This document shows, piece by piece, positions 31,813-43,500 of a DNA stretch of 64,000 bases (the stretch's first letter is position 1; each line of letters begins with the position of its first letter). The notes under the pieces are model-generated. The model ran no database searches. It saw only the letters and a list, made by a program, of their open reading frames with translations, and was not told where the DNA came from. The position numbers and the translations under genes were made by a program. This stretch comes from Diplonema papillatum (Eukaryota; Euglenozoa; Diplonemea; Diplonemida; Diplonemidae), in assembly GCA_030068145.1 (NCBI GenBank), contig JAPJBO010000172.1, positions 62,001 to 126,000 on the forward strand, in the 5' to 3' direction.

Positions 31813-34313
31813 AGAGTGAACCACAGCATCCCGTCTCATCTTTCGGCTATGGTTGTGTAATGTTCGCTCAGCACTCCGATACCCGCTCCGGTTGCAAAAG
31901 GCCACTAGAGCAATATTTGCACATTGCCCGTCACCGAAAATGATGCCGCTCACCCCTAGACAATGAGGGGAGTCGCTTGATGAGATTATTTCTTTCGCTT
32001 TTTGTTCCATCATATTGTTGCTTTTATCCCGCTTCTCTTGCCCCCACATGCACACGGACCGCGTTGGCACTTTTCAGGTACGCTGAAAAGGAAAGAGGAT
32101 TGTTACTCCTACAATAGAGCGGAAGCGTGCAGGGGTGCCGAGAAACGTGCAAACACGTACACGAAATTTGGTTGCGGGATTAAAAGGCGTGCGAACATCA
32201 CGCTCGTATTCAGGTCGCTGCAGTTGTGTGGAGGGCTCACTAAAGATGCCAGCGAAGCGGCAGCGAAAAATAATAATAATAAAAGTGCACAAGATCTTTT
32301 TGTGTGGTTCCTTGTGCTTTTCTTTAGGCGGGTACTAGCTCTGACCGCGACCCCGAGCCAGAAGCTCCGTTGCACACTGCATTGTGGAGAAAGGTGTGGG
32401 TTGGCCAAGAAAGGGTTGAGCAAAGAATCGTGCACTCACGACCTGAGTCAAGCCTGAGCCCTGCTTAGGCGGATTAGTACGCCCTGTTGACGCGAGAAAG
32501 CTTGCACCCGCAGTCTTTGTTTCATGTGGACACAAAGAAGCCAGTGCAAAAACGTCGCAAGGCAGGTGCCCTCAATATTTATAGCGTTTATTGTGGTTTA
32601 TTTTTAGAGTTAAAGTTTTTAATTGACATAAAGCTTTGTTGTTGAAGGAACCGTTTTTGTCATTTCTTGGGTGCGAGAAACCTCTGAAAAAAAGAGACCT
32701 GTTGCTCGGTCGTCTCTTTTGTTGTCCATTCTTCAGAGTGCGAAAGGGAGGGAATGCTTGTGGAGGAAGAGGGGCGAATGGTTGTACTTGTTGGACAGAC
32801 ACCGAACAATCGTAATGTCGTTTCCATGCAAAACATCGAGATCGCATCATTGCACATCTTCGGTACGCCCCGTGTCGGGATGAACACAGCAAAACATTCT
32901 TCTGTTTCACCAAATTGAATAGCTGTCGGTACCATTATTCGCCACCCACTTCCTATCTTCTTTTTTTCGTACAAGATGCTCGTCTCGGATACCTTGCATT
33001 ACCCTAAAGGGCGAGGTTTTAACAGCGCAGCTGCGCGTAAAAAACGCTCACAAAGATGGCAAAGAAGAAACGGCATGTGGCAGGAGAGAGACAAAGAAGT
33101 GTTAGAGTATGTTTAAAAACGTAGTTCAGTGTCACCAAGGGGGGTAATGATACGGTGTGGGGGAGAGGGGCGATTTGACAAGAAAAGGGCAGGGCAAAGA
33201 CATCAGCAAAGAATTCCCAGCCTGTGCTTGCCTTTTTGGCTCCCTCGTGACAGTCGTGGAGTTGGCGCAGCCACCTCATGTTTTCGCAGTCACAGACAGC
33301 ATCTCGACATTTAGCGCCGTGATCTGCATCCTCATAGCGGTTGACAGCCGTCGCACGGTGGGGCACCCAATCACCGGGTGAACAAGTCCCATGTCCAGCA
33401 CTTGCTCCGCGGTACCGCCGTTTTCCGTTTATCTACGTGTAGCAGTGATACTGTTCTTCCGTCTCTCTCCGTACAGTCAACACGATGCCCTGACTGTCTA
33501 TTTCTTTGTTTAATCCTCCTTTTACGTCCGGCCTTTTTTGAAAATCTGGTGTGTTTTTTTTTTTTACCGGAAATCTCAATGGCAGCTGGAGGATACGTGG
33601 ACTCCGGACGAGATTCATTTCTGTCTCCACACTTCCTAATATTTTGACCTCGCAGAGCAGCTATCGAGGGGTGAACATGAGGGAGAAGACCTTGTGGTGT
33701 TTCCTGACCAGAAAGAAGAATCGGCGGGACGGCAATTTACGAGATACTACTTTTCTTTCGAAAATAGGGCAGAAGCTCCCTCCTCCAATATCTTGAAGGG
33801 TACAGGGGCCTTGACTGCACTGCTTTGCTTTAGAGATCCTAGGACATTTCCCGAGACTGTTTTGGAATAATTCCTCCCCCCCCCGGTTCTAGAGCTTCGT
33901 GTTCTGAAGCAGAAACCTTCATCGACACAGGTTGTTTTTTTCTTTGGGAGGAGTTTGGGGTGAGGAGGACGTGCTCGGAAAGGTGTGTCGTTCTTTTTAG
34001 TACTAACAATCTTGCGGGTTGCCCTTCAATGTACTGTGCAAGCTAAAAAGACGTAGGCAGCGTGTTTTGGTGGTTGATCGGAATTCCTTACCTGCATATA
34101 CACAAGGTAAATACAACAAAAGGGAAAAACGATCAACCGGCACGCACAAACAAAACGAGGCGCCTGCTTTTTGTGTTTCCGACCGTTTTTTTTTTTTTTT
34201 TTTTTTTTGGCGGGGGCTATGTAGATCACGGTACTACCTCTGGCCGCCACCGATCCAGAAGCTGGAGAGCTGGTCCACTGCGCAGAGAAATGGAAGGACA
34301 CTTGTGGGTTGGC
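31813..34313. other. Gene-free stretch
   Basis: TAGCGTTTATTGTGGTTTAT and TTAGAGTTAAAGTT at 32582-32612 are a dispersed-motif relic. A poly-T tract lies at about 34187-34208. No coding frame recognised on either strand. Confidence 0.4.
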
Positions 34314-34517
34314 CCAGGAATAGTTGAGTTGCAGCTCTTGACAAATATAGATGGAAAAAAGAAGGTGTTTTTATTCTTCACTTTTTCTCACGAACGGGGG
34401 GATTCGGTCCTGCTTTTGGCTTTGTAGGTTCTCCCGACTCCCCAATTCGTGGTCAGCACAAACTCAAGAGGTCTAGTCAACGATTCCCTGCAGTATTGGC
34501 ATACTTTCAAAAAGCGG
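34314..34517 (+). repeat. Interspersed repeat, inverted partner of 27.48-27.64 kb
   Basis: Described at 27478-27640. Here the central segment carries about 50 bp more (TTCGGTCCTGCTTTTGGC and on). Confidence 0.85.
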
Positions 34518-35110
34518 TGAGCAAAGAAGCGTGGACCCGACGAGATCCTGATGTGAATGCTGCGCTCGTATATTACTACTACGGGGCGTAGGAGAGCTGT
34601 GCTGTTGCGGTCGGAACACTAAATACAGGACTACAGACTAAAGCCCGGGCCTGCCCACATGACGTTGGGGCAGGTCCCTTCAGGGGCACCATGCACACAG
34701 ACGGCAATTGTCAGCATTGCACTTCTGGACGACAAGTGACTCGCGTCACTTCCCCGAGAGAGGGAGTCTTGGAGGTGCTTGGAACAGCTAGGCAAGCCGT
34801 CGGCTGGGAGGTGCCGCCTGTGCGCAGACTGAAACAATTTCGAGGATTTGGGTTTAGGGTAGAGCGTTCAACAGAAGAACTTTCTTTCTTTACTTCAGAC
34901 CAGCTTTTTAGCGGATGGAGACCAGCTTTACACCCTAGCTAGTACCTTGATGTGGATGCAAACGTGGGAAGCGGACATGCAGAAAAGGTTTCTTGCACGT
35001 CCTATTCAAGGGAAGCTCACTCCCGGAGCATGAGTACAAATAGTATTTGAAAATCTTTGCCTTTGGCGACGTGGCTCGCGCTAAGTTAAATAGCGCTCGA
35101 CTGAAGATTT
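34518..35110. other. Gene-free stretch, nothing recognised
   Basis: Short overlapping frames only. Confidence 0.4.
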
Positions 35111-35665
35111 CAGGTAACACTCGGAGGGGCCTGCCCGATGCTTCCTTCGACGGAGGACCGAGAGGGAGAACCAATACAACTACTAATATTCTCCTCCTTG
35201 GTGTGCGTCTCGTGCTGCAACTAGCTCCAGTCTCAGTGCCGCTGCGTAAAAGGGTAAGTAGAAAACGAACCAACTGTTAATCTTCGTGTGTTTGCCACAT
35301 TTCCGCAAGCAAGAGCGTGAGCGGTTGTGTGATGGAGCGAGAGGCCCTGTTTCACAGTATATCACTAGTCGGTTAATATTAATCTTCTAAGACTAGCGTC
35401 TTATACGATAATAAAATCCTCACTCCTATGCTTGTGTCTGTCACTCTCGTCCTCCGCTCCTGCTCTGCTTGCCGCGCGCAGTATAGTTGGAGCAAAAGGT
35501 GAAGCCAGAAAGCTGTTAATCTTGGTGCTGACCACATGAAGTGGTGGCAAGTGGTAGCAAGCTACTTTGTTCCTCTGGACGGATTGGGAGCGGCAAACCT
35601 GTCGTTCGGATTATTATTAGTCTTCAAAGAAACAAGTTTCTTTTCCTACCAAAAAAAAAAGAGTC
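35111..35665 (+). repeat. Long interspersed repeat, partner of 3.65-4.59 kb
   Basis: 35112-35190 is a diverged piece of the 31.1 kb family. 35275-35370 then matches 3690-3775, 35408-35470 matches 4108-4170, and 35550-35655 matches 4170-4230 and 4537-4590. At the point where the 3.7 kb copy carries the small frame and the 35 bp repeats, this copy has only about 45 bp. Confidence 0.6.
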
Positions 35666-36880
35666 ATTGTGTGCCGAACCCGAACTGTTGACCGCTGGCG
35701 GCAGGAAAATCCCAGATTTACCTGGCGTTGTAGTGAGAGGCGGCCTCCTCCGATGGTTCCAAAACGGGTGCTCCCTCGCCGGCCACAGCCGGATTCTCGA
35801 CAAATCGGCCATTTTCGCTGCAGCAGGACCAGCTGGAACAGCAGATCCAGAGCGCTAGGCTCCAGTATAAAAAAGACCGTTGCAGAGCATTCTTTCTCTA
35901 CATTCCCCCCGACGACAGCAAGTGTCACACTAGACCCACCCTGTTGTCAATAAGTTGCCACAGGCAGGGTAGGCAGCTTATGATCGCAAGGGGAAGAGCG
36001 CATAAGATCGCGGAAGCCGGAGCGAACCGCACTGATAAGGCTGCAAAATCGCAAGCATGAATTGTCGGAAACGACCGAATGTGCTTTTTTATTGTTTGTG
36101 ACGTTTTCTTTTTTTTCCTCCGACAGCAACGTGTCAGACTAGCCTACCCGAAGGTGGTCGATTCCTTTGGCGCAGTGTTTCTCCACCAGCGGAAATTGTT
36201 TGGGATGGCTTTTTTTTGCTTATTTTGTGTCATTTGTTCAGAAGGTCGGTGTTATAAAGTCTCCAGTGGACCCCCAGCAGACTTGAAGTGGGGTGGGAAT
36301 AATTGGGTTGTTGTTTGATCTTTCCCTTTTTTGTACCCAAAACACTTCGAATGGCCATTTAATTTTGGCCTGGAAACCGCGGTCAAGGGTAAGAATGAGC
36401 TGAGGCTGATGCTGCAAAATGGCTGCGTGGTTTCGGTCTTTTAAGGCGGACCATCATCAGTAAGTGTCTGCAGCCAGTGCAGCAATGTGAGTGTGATTGT
36501 AAAATGCGTGTGTGGGGGGGCATTTCAAGGACGTGCTCAGAATGGTTATGTGTTCACCACCGCGCTGGTGTTTTGCTCGTTTAAGCCACAAGGCTGCTCA
36601 TCAGCAGCACGGAGCCTGAGTGTCTGCAGACACGACAGCGGTGAGTCTGATGTGTCAGGTGGCTGTTTGTACATCCAGGACCACCACAGGACGGCACAAG
36701 CAAATCTGTCTCGGGGAAGGCCTTAGAACCGTATCTGAGCAATCTGGGCATCCGCCCATTATAACAGTAGCAGTTTTGGACAGTTTCGCTTGTTGGTCGG
36801 TGTGGTAGGAGTTGCGCTATTTGCGCCTGTGAGTTCATCTCGAGCTGCTTGAGAGGCACACAGGTTCGATATTTTTATTA
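35666..36880. repeat. Mosaic of repeat fragments
   Basis: 36122-36275 matches the window's first 220 bp and ends in a dispersed-motif copy (GAAGGTCGGTGTTATAAAGT, then CTCCAGTGGACC). 36524-36600 resembles 61798-61880 (CGTGCTYRGAATGG, TATGTG, TCAMCACCGC). No gene seen. Confidence 0.5.
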
Positions 36881-37008
36881 GCCACATGCAATGTGTGAGG
36901 AAACTGAACCGCCCAAGTAGGAGCTTCTGATCATGGTCATTTGCAAATATCTTTATTTGCCACCTGAAACCACGTCCAGGATTTGCTCAGGGTAGTGCGG
37001 TCAACGAA
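36881..37008 (-). repeat. Inverted copy of 62473-62597
   Basis: Reverse complement shares CGTTGACCGCACTACCCTGA, AATCCTGGACGTGGTTTCAG, GTGGCAAAT and GGGCGGTTCAGTTTCCTCAC with 62473-62597. About 125 bp match. Confidence 0.85.
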
Positions 37009-37529
37009 AAAAAAACCGGTCTGCAACTTTCGCGTCGTTCTGATCTGTCTGGCGAGCGTTGTCATACTGCTCGCCTTTTTTCTTCGGTGCTTCCGACGAT
37101 CCCTTTTTTTCTACGGACGTTTCGTCTTTGTTCCCCTTTTCCGTAATGCTCGCTGCCAGTAGGGCGCGTGATGCGTCGCCAAGCACGTGACCAATACGGG
37201 GGTTGTCGCAATACGACCGGGAATTCAAAGAAAATCCTCGATCGTCAATTTTGGGGGCAATGCTCCCAGCGAATCGTCAGAGTCCGGCCGCTTGTAGTGC
37301 TCCTCACGCAAGAAAACAAACCCCTGGTTGCTTTCGAGCTGCAGTGCGTTTGTGTGAGGGGCTCCTCCTTCCAAGATATCATCTCCATACCGCAGCAGCT
37401 TGGCTGAAACAGCAGCCCCCAGCCCCTCCCCGGTGGGGGTTTTTTTTTGGTTTCCAAGCAGGTAGTGTTCGCACGAGCTTCTTCCCCCCCTCCCTGACTC
37501 CGCTTTGAAAGCCGAGCCTGATTCGGTCT
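37009..37529. other. 3' flank of the giant DOMON gene
   Basis: Contains a TTCCGACGATCCC motif copy at about 37089 and a T-run at 37439-37448. No gene seen. No polyadenylation signal can be assigned with confidence. Confidence 0.4.
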
Positions 37530-40500
37530 CTAGAGCTCGAAGGTCTCGGTGTGAAGCGGCAGCCGGAGCGGCGAGCGGCGGACTGCGTCTGACGCACCGA
37601 CGATCATGCCTGACGGCCCGCAGATTGCCACGGCTGAGTGCTCGGTGGCGTTTTTGACGAGCAGGGCTGTGTAGTCGGGTCTGCCGCGCACGATCGCGAT
37701 CCTCTCCGTTTCAAACTTGACGTCGTCGAGCCCCGCCCCGGTGAACGAAACGATCACCTTGAGGCCCTTGAACCGGGCAGCAAGCTCGTGGAGATCGTCC
37801 ATGAGCATCTGCACCAGCTCCGCATCTCTGACGCTCCAACTAAGCGTTGCCTCCTGCGCCACGTCCATGTACCGAATGACGCTGAGCATCGGCGTGACCC
37901 CGATACCTCCCGCAATGAGGATGAGGTTGTTGTGCTTGTCGATGTCGAAGGACAGCTTGCCGTACGGTCCTTCGAGCTTCGCTTGGAGCTCTATCTTTGG
38001 CTCGCTGGGCAGTTGGGTGAGTCGCTCCGTCCACGTGCCGGGACCCATGTTCTTCACGTAGAATGTCGCGGTTTTAGTCGAGTGGTGCGAGGTGACCGAC
38101 AACGGGTGGTACTCCATGTAACCAGCCTGCGGGATAGACACGCAGAAGTAGCTACCAGGGCCCCATTTCTTGATCGGCTTGGGCGGAACGATCGTCAGCT
38201 TGGTCACGCTGCCAACGTTTGTGTGTTGGAGGATGTACGAGTTGTGAACACTGAGGTATACACGGTACAGGCAATCCAAAACGTACAGGAGAACGGGCAA
38301 GCCGAAGATGGCGTACGTTCGCCAGCCATCGGGCAGGTGCAGAATGGTGAAAACCAGCGTGCAAAGGCTCAGCACGACGTGCGACGCCACGAAGGCTTGG
38401 TAGAAAATGCGGCGGATGGCCGGCAGCCCAAGCAGGACGAGGACAGTGTACAGCACCCACGCGATGATCCCGTAGAGCGGTCGCACTTTTCCGGCGCCAT
38501 CCGTGGTCCCTCCGGTTCCGAGTTCGGTGTGCAGCAGCACGCTAGCGTCCCCGTCGTTGTTCTCACGGTACTCCGCAATCACCAACGAGCCGTGCAGCGT
38601 CACGAACAGCCACCCCATCCTCCCGATCCAACGATGCCACACGAGCGCGCGCTCCTGCGGCACGGACATCAAGAACAGGCACGGGGAGAACATTTTGACC
38701 TTCACCAGCAACGTCAACGCCAAGCAAATCTGCGCGGGCCCCCCGAAAAGCACGCCGTACTCCACGATTCTCCCCCTGTAGTGCTCGTAGTCGCCGATCG
38801 ACATGGTCACCAGTGAGCACATGATGAACACCATCGACAGCACGCTGCCCACGGCACTCTGCTGGAAGAAATACCCGAACCTCGGCTTGACCATGATCAT
38901 GATCCCGGAGACGAGGCCAAGCACGGTCAGGAGGAAGAGGGAGATGAGGATGTGGATCCAGACGGTGTCGTCGTCGCTGGTCACTTCCGCGGTTCCTGTC
39001 AGGGCGTTGATGGCCGCAGTGCCTTCGGCGGCGTGCTTCGTCGTGGGCGTCGAAACCGCGGAGGCCGGCCCGTTCGCGAAGATGAAGTCGATGTTTTCGG
39101 ATGCGATGGCGCGGTCCTTGTCGTCGCCCGTGTCCAACAACCGCGAAACCTTCACCGTGAACCAGCCGTCCCCGAGAACCTGCGTCTCCTCCACCACCAA
39201 GTCCTGCGACGCATCCTCCGGGCACGTGGCGCGGCTGGTGCAGTACCAATCGACGCAGCGAATCCCGTCCGCATGCTCCCAGCAGACGAACGCGTCCGAT
39301 TGGAGCATCGTGCCGTCGTCGCTGAGGCCGAGCGCACAGTACTGTCCGACCCGGCACACAAACGTCAGGAGCACGTGCGTGTACGGAAAGTTGGCGTCGG
39401 CCAACGCAACCGAGCTCCTCTGTTTCCCGCTCAGATCCCTGCGTCGCAGCTCGACGGACGCGGAAAAGTCGTCGGTGAGGCGGTGCAGCGAGGCCCCGGG
39501 TACTGGCGTCGTCGGCGGCGGAATCGGCGTCGCCGGGACCACCGTGTCGACGGCTGACTTGTCCGCCCACGCCAGGCGCGTCATGCCGCGGCCCCCACCC
39601 TCGTGCTCGATGAACTCGCCGTCTGCGTGTTGGCCTTGGGCCCAGATCACCGCCTGCGGCTCGGCGCCTTCGGCGACGTCCAAGACCCTGTCATCAGCCC
39701 CGTCCGCCGTTGCGACCGGGCGGCTGAACACGACCCACCACGCCGCCCCCACGACCGCGTGTTCCAAAACGGTCAAATCCTGGCTGGCATCTGCCAGCGG
39801 CGCGACGAGTTCATCCCGCACGTGGCTGTCCGTGCAGGTGGCAGCGCCGTCCCGCGCGAAGCACATGAACACGTCACTGTTGACCATCTCCTCTCCCAAC
39901 CCGAACGAGCAGTACATTTCGGTAGAAGGACACGTCAAGTTGAACGTGACGACGTCCTCAGCGTCGGACACGCTCCATCGGAGCACCATGCCTTCCGCGA
40001 ACGTCTTCGTGGCGCCCGTTTCCTGCTTCTCTCCGCCCCACGCGACAGCCAGGCTTCCCTTGGACCGGCGGCTGTGTTCCTGGGGGATCCCGTTGCTGTC
40101 CATGTCTCCGAAGGCCCAAATCATCTGCTGCTGCTCTCCGTCGATGATGAACGGCTTGTCGCCGGGGTCACTCGACACAACGAGCCGCTTCAACAGCACG
40201 CTCCACGCACCCGTGGCCGCAATGTCGAAGGCAAGAACGTCGTAGTCCTGCTGTTGGTCGGCTGCGGGGGCGTCGTGGCCCACGACAGACCCGTCGGTGC
40301 ACTGCACGGCGGCATTCGCCACCCAGCACAGCACCGTGTCCGCGTCTGCCATGTCCTGCCCAAGGCCGAAGGAACAGTACTGCTCGGAGGTGGGGCACGT
40401 CAGGTTGATTGCGATCACCGACTGCTCCGCCATCACTTCCCAGTACAAATCCATCCCCTCGGCCAGCGCGACGTGCGAAGGGTTCGTCAAACGCAGCAGT

Positions 40501-43500
40501 CCCCACGCAATGTTCACTGCGCCGCGGGTTGACCTCGCGTGCTGTTGCACACCGTCACTGTACTTGCCGAAAGCCCAAATCACAGCTTGCTCTTGACCGT
40601 CGACCACAAAAGCCTTGTCCGTTGGATCACTGCTGTGCACGGGCCGCGTCAGCAGGACGCTCCAAGCTCCGTTGGCGGAAACTTCTGACGTGATGAAAGT
40701 GTAGTCTTGCTGATCGTCAGCGACTGGAGCTGCGTGGCCGGAGACTGATCCGTCGAAGCAAACAGCAGCGCCGCCGTCCACTCTGCAAAGGACGGTGTCA
40801 GCGTCGTCCATAGATTGTCCGAGACCGAAAGCGCAGTACTGCTCAGTGGACGGGCACGTCATGTTGATCGCAATAAGCGTTTCGTCCTCCATGACCTGCC
40901 AGTACAGGTGCACGTCGGCGGCAAGCTCGATGTGCCGCGGGTTGTCCAGAATTAAAGGCTTCCACGCGATGCCGATTTTACCTCGGGTAGACCTCTTGTG
41001 CTTTATGAACGGCTTGTCGGCTGTAGCGTTGTATGTCCCGTAGGCCCAGATGGCCGGCTGTAGCTGGCCGTTGACGACGAAAGCCTTGTCGGTTGCGTCG
41101 CTGCTGTTCACCGACCTGGTGAAGAAGACACTCCAGGTTCCGTTGGGAGACACCTCAGACGCGATCACGACGTGGTCTTGCTGGTCGTCAACTGCAGGAG
41201 CCGCGTGGCCGGAAACCGAGCCGTCCGAGCAAACCGCGGCAACGTCGCCCATCCAGCAATGAATGGTGTCGGCGTCGTCCATGTCTTCTCCGAGACCAAT
41301 GGCGCAATACTGCTCGACGGATGGGCAAGTCATGTTGATGGCGATGAGCGCATCGTCGTCCATCAGCTGCCAGGAGAGGTGCATGTCGGTAGCAACCTCC
41401 AAGTGCACAGGGTCGGTCAGGGCCATGTACTTCCACGCAATGCTGGTGGCGCCGCGGGTTGACCTCTTGTGCTTGCTGAACGAAGCGTCATCTGCATTGT
41501 ACGTCCCGTAGGCCCAGATGATCGGTTGCTGCTGACCATCGACGATAAACGCCATGTCCGTCGCGTCGCCGCTTTGAACTGCCCTCGTAAGCAGAACGCT
41601 CCAAGAGTCCTCAGAAATCTCAGACTTAATCAGGACGTAGTCTTGCTGGTCGTCAGCAACGGGTTCTTCGTGCCCGGAGACGGATCCGTCTGAGCAGATA
41701 ACGCCGGTAGCGCCTACCCAGCACAGGAGGGTGTCAGCGTCGTCCATGTCTTCTCCGAGACCGATGGCGCAGTACTGCTCGGTGGAAGGGCACGTCAACT
41801 TGATAGCGACAGTCGCGTCGTCGTCCAAGAGTTCCCAGTACAGGTCCATCCCAGTTGCCAGCTCGACGCGGTGGGGGTTGCTCAATGACAACGGCTTCCA
41901 CGCGACTGCCGCTTGCCCGCGGGTCGACCTCTTGTGCTTGCTGTAGGTTCCGTTGCTGTAGGCCCCGTAGGCCCAGATGATCGGCTGCTTCTGGCCGTCG
42001 ACTACGACGAATGCCTTGTCGGCAGCGTCGCTGCTGACGACCGGGCGCGTGAGCAACACACTCCACGTGCCGTTGGGCGTAATTTCCGAGGAAATGACGG
42101 TGTAGTCCTGCTGATCGTCCGCCGCCGGGGCTGCGTGGCCGGTTACGAAACCGTCTGAACAGCTAGCCACTGGGCCATCAACCCAGCACAGAACGGTGTC
42201 AGCGTCGTCCATGTCCTCTCCCAGCCCAATAGCGCAGTAACCTTCCGTAGACGGGCACGTCATGTTGATCACCATCAGCGAATCACCGTCCATGAGCTGC
42301 CAGAACAAATCCATTCCGTCCGCAAGCTCGATCTGCTGAGCATCGTCGAGTGCCAGCGACTTCCACGCGATGTCGAGGACCCCGCGCGCCGATGTGCCTC
42401 GTGAATGCCGTGCAAAGATGCCGCCGCTGTAGCTGCCGACGGCGTAGATGACGGACTGAGTCAAACCGGTAACGGTGAAGGTTTTGTCGGTCGGGTCGCT
42501 GCTTCGGACCGCCCGTGCGAACAGCACGCTCCAGCTGCCGTCCGCCAAAACTTCGAACGCAACGACGATGACGTTCTGCTCACTGTCGGCTTCCGGTTCG
42601 TCGTGGCCTGACACAGATCCATCCGAGCAGAACACCTGCGAGTCCTGTACCCAGCACAAAGTGGTGTCAGCGTCGTCCATGTCTTCTCCGAGGCCAATCG
42701 CGCAGTACAGCTCGTCTGAAGGACACGACATGTTGATCGCAACAATTGTATTCTCTTCCAAGAGCTCCCAGTACAAAGTCATGCCAGTGGCGGCCTGCAT
42801 ATGTTGCGGGTTCGTAAGCGACAAACGCTTCCAAGCGATGGCGGTTTGCCCACGCGTCGACCGTTTATGCCGGCTGAACGTTGCGTTGTTGTATGTCCCG
42901 TGGGCCCAGATGATGGGTTGCTTCTGGCCGTCTACGAGGAATGCTTTGTCCGTTGTGTCACTGCTCCGCACCTCCCTCGTGAACAAAACGCTCCAGCTAC
43001 CGTCAGACTGCATAGCCGACGAGACGACGATGAAGTCTTGCTGATCGTCAGTGACAGGTTCGTGATGACCGGACACAGACCCGTCCTTGCAAGACACGGC
43101 AGTATCGTCCGCCCAGCAGAGGACCGTGTCGGCATCGTCCATGCTTTCGCCAAGACCGAAAGAACAGTACTTTTCGGTATCGGCGGCAGGGCACGTCATG
43201 TTGAACGCGATCACCGTCCCGCCTTCGATAATCTGCCAGTACAGGTCCATCCCCGTGGCCAACTCGACGTGCTGCGGGTCTACGAGGGTCAGCGGCTTCC
43301 AAGCGATGCCGCTGGCGCCGCGTGTCGACCGTTTGTGCCTTCCGAACGAACCGGCGCCGTAGCTTCCGAAGGCCCAAATGAATGGCTGCGTCCGCCCGTC
43401 GACGACGAACGCTTTGTCCCCCGCATCGCTGCTGTTGACAGCCCTTGTGAACAACACGCTCCACGTGCCATCCGCTGACACCTGCGACGTGACGATGGAC

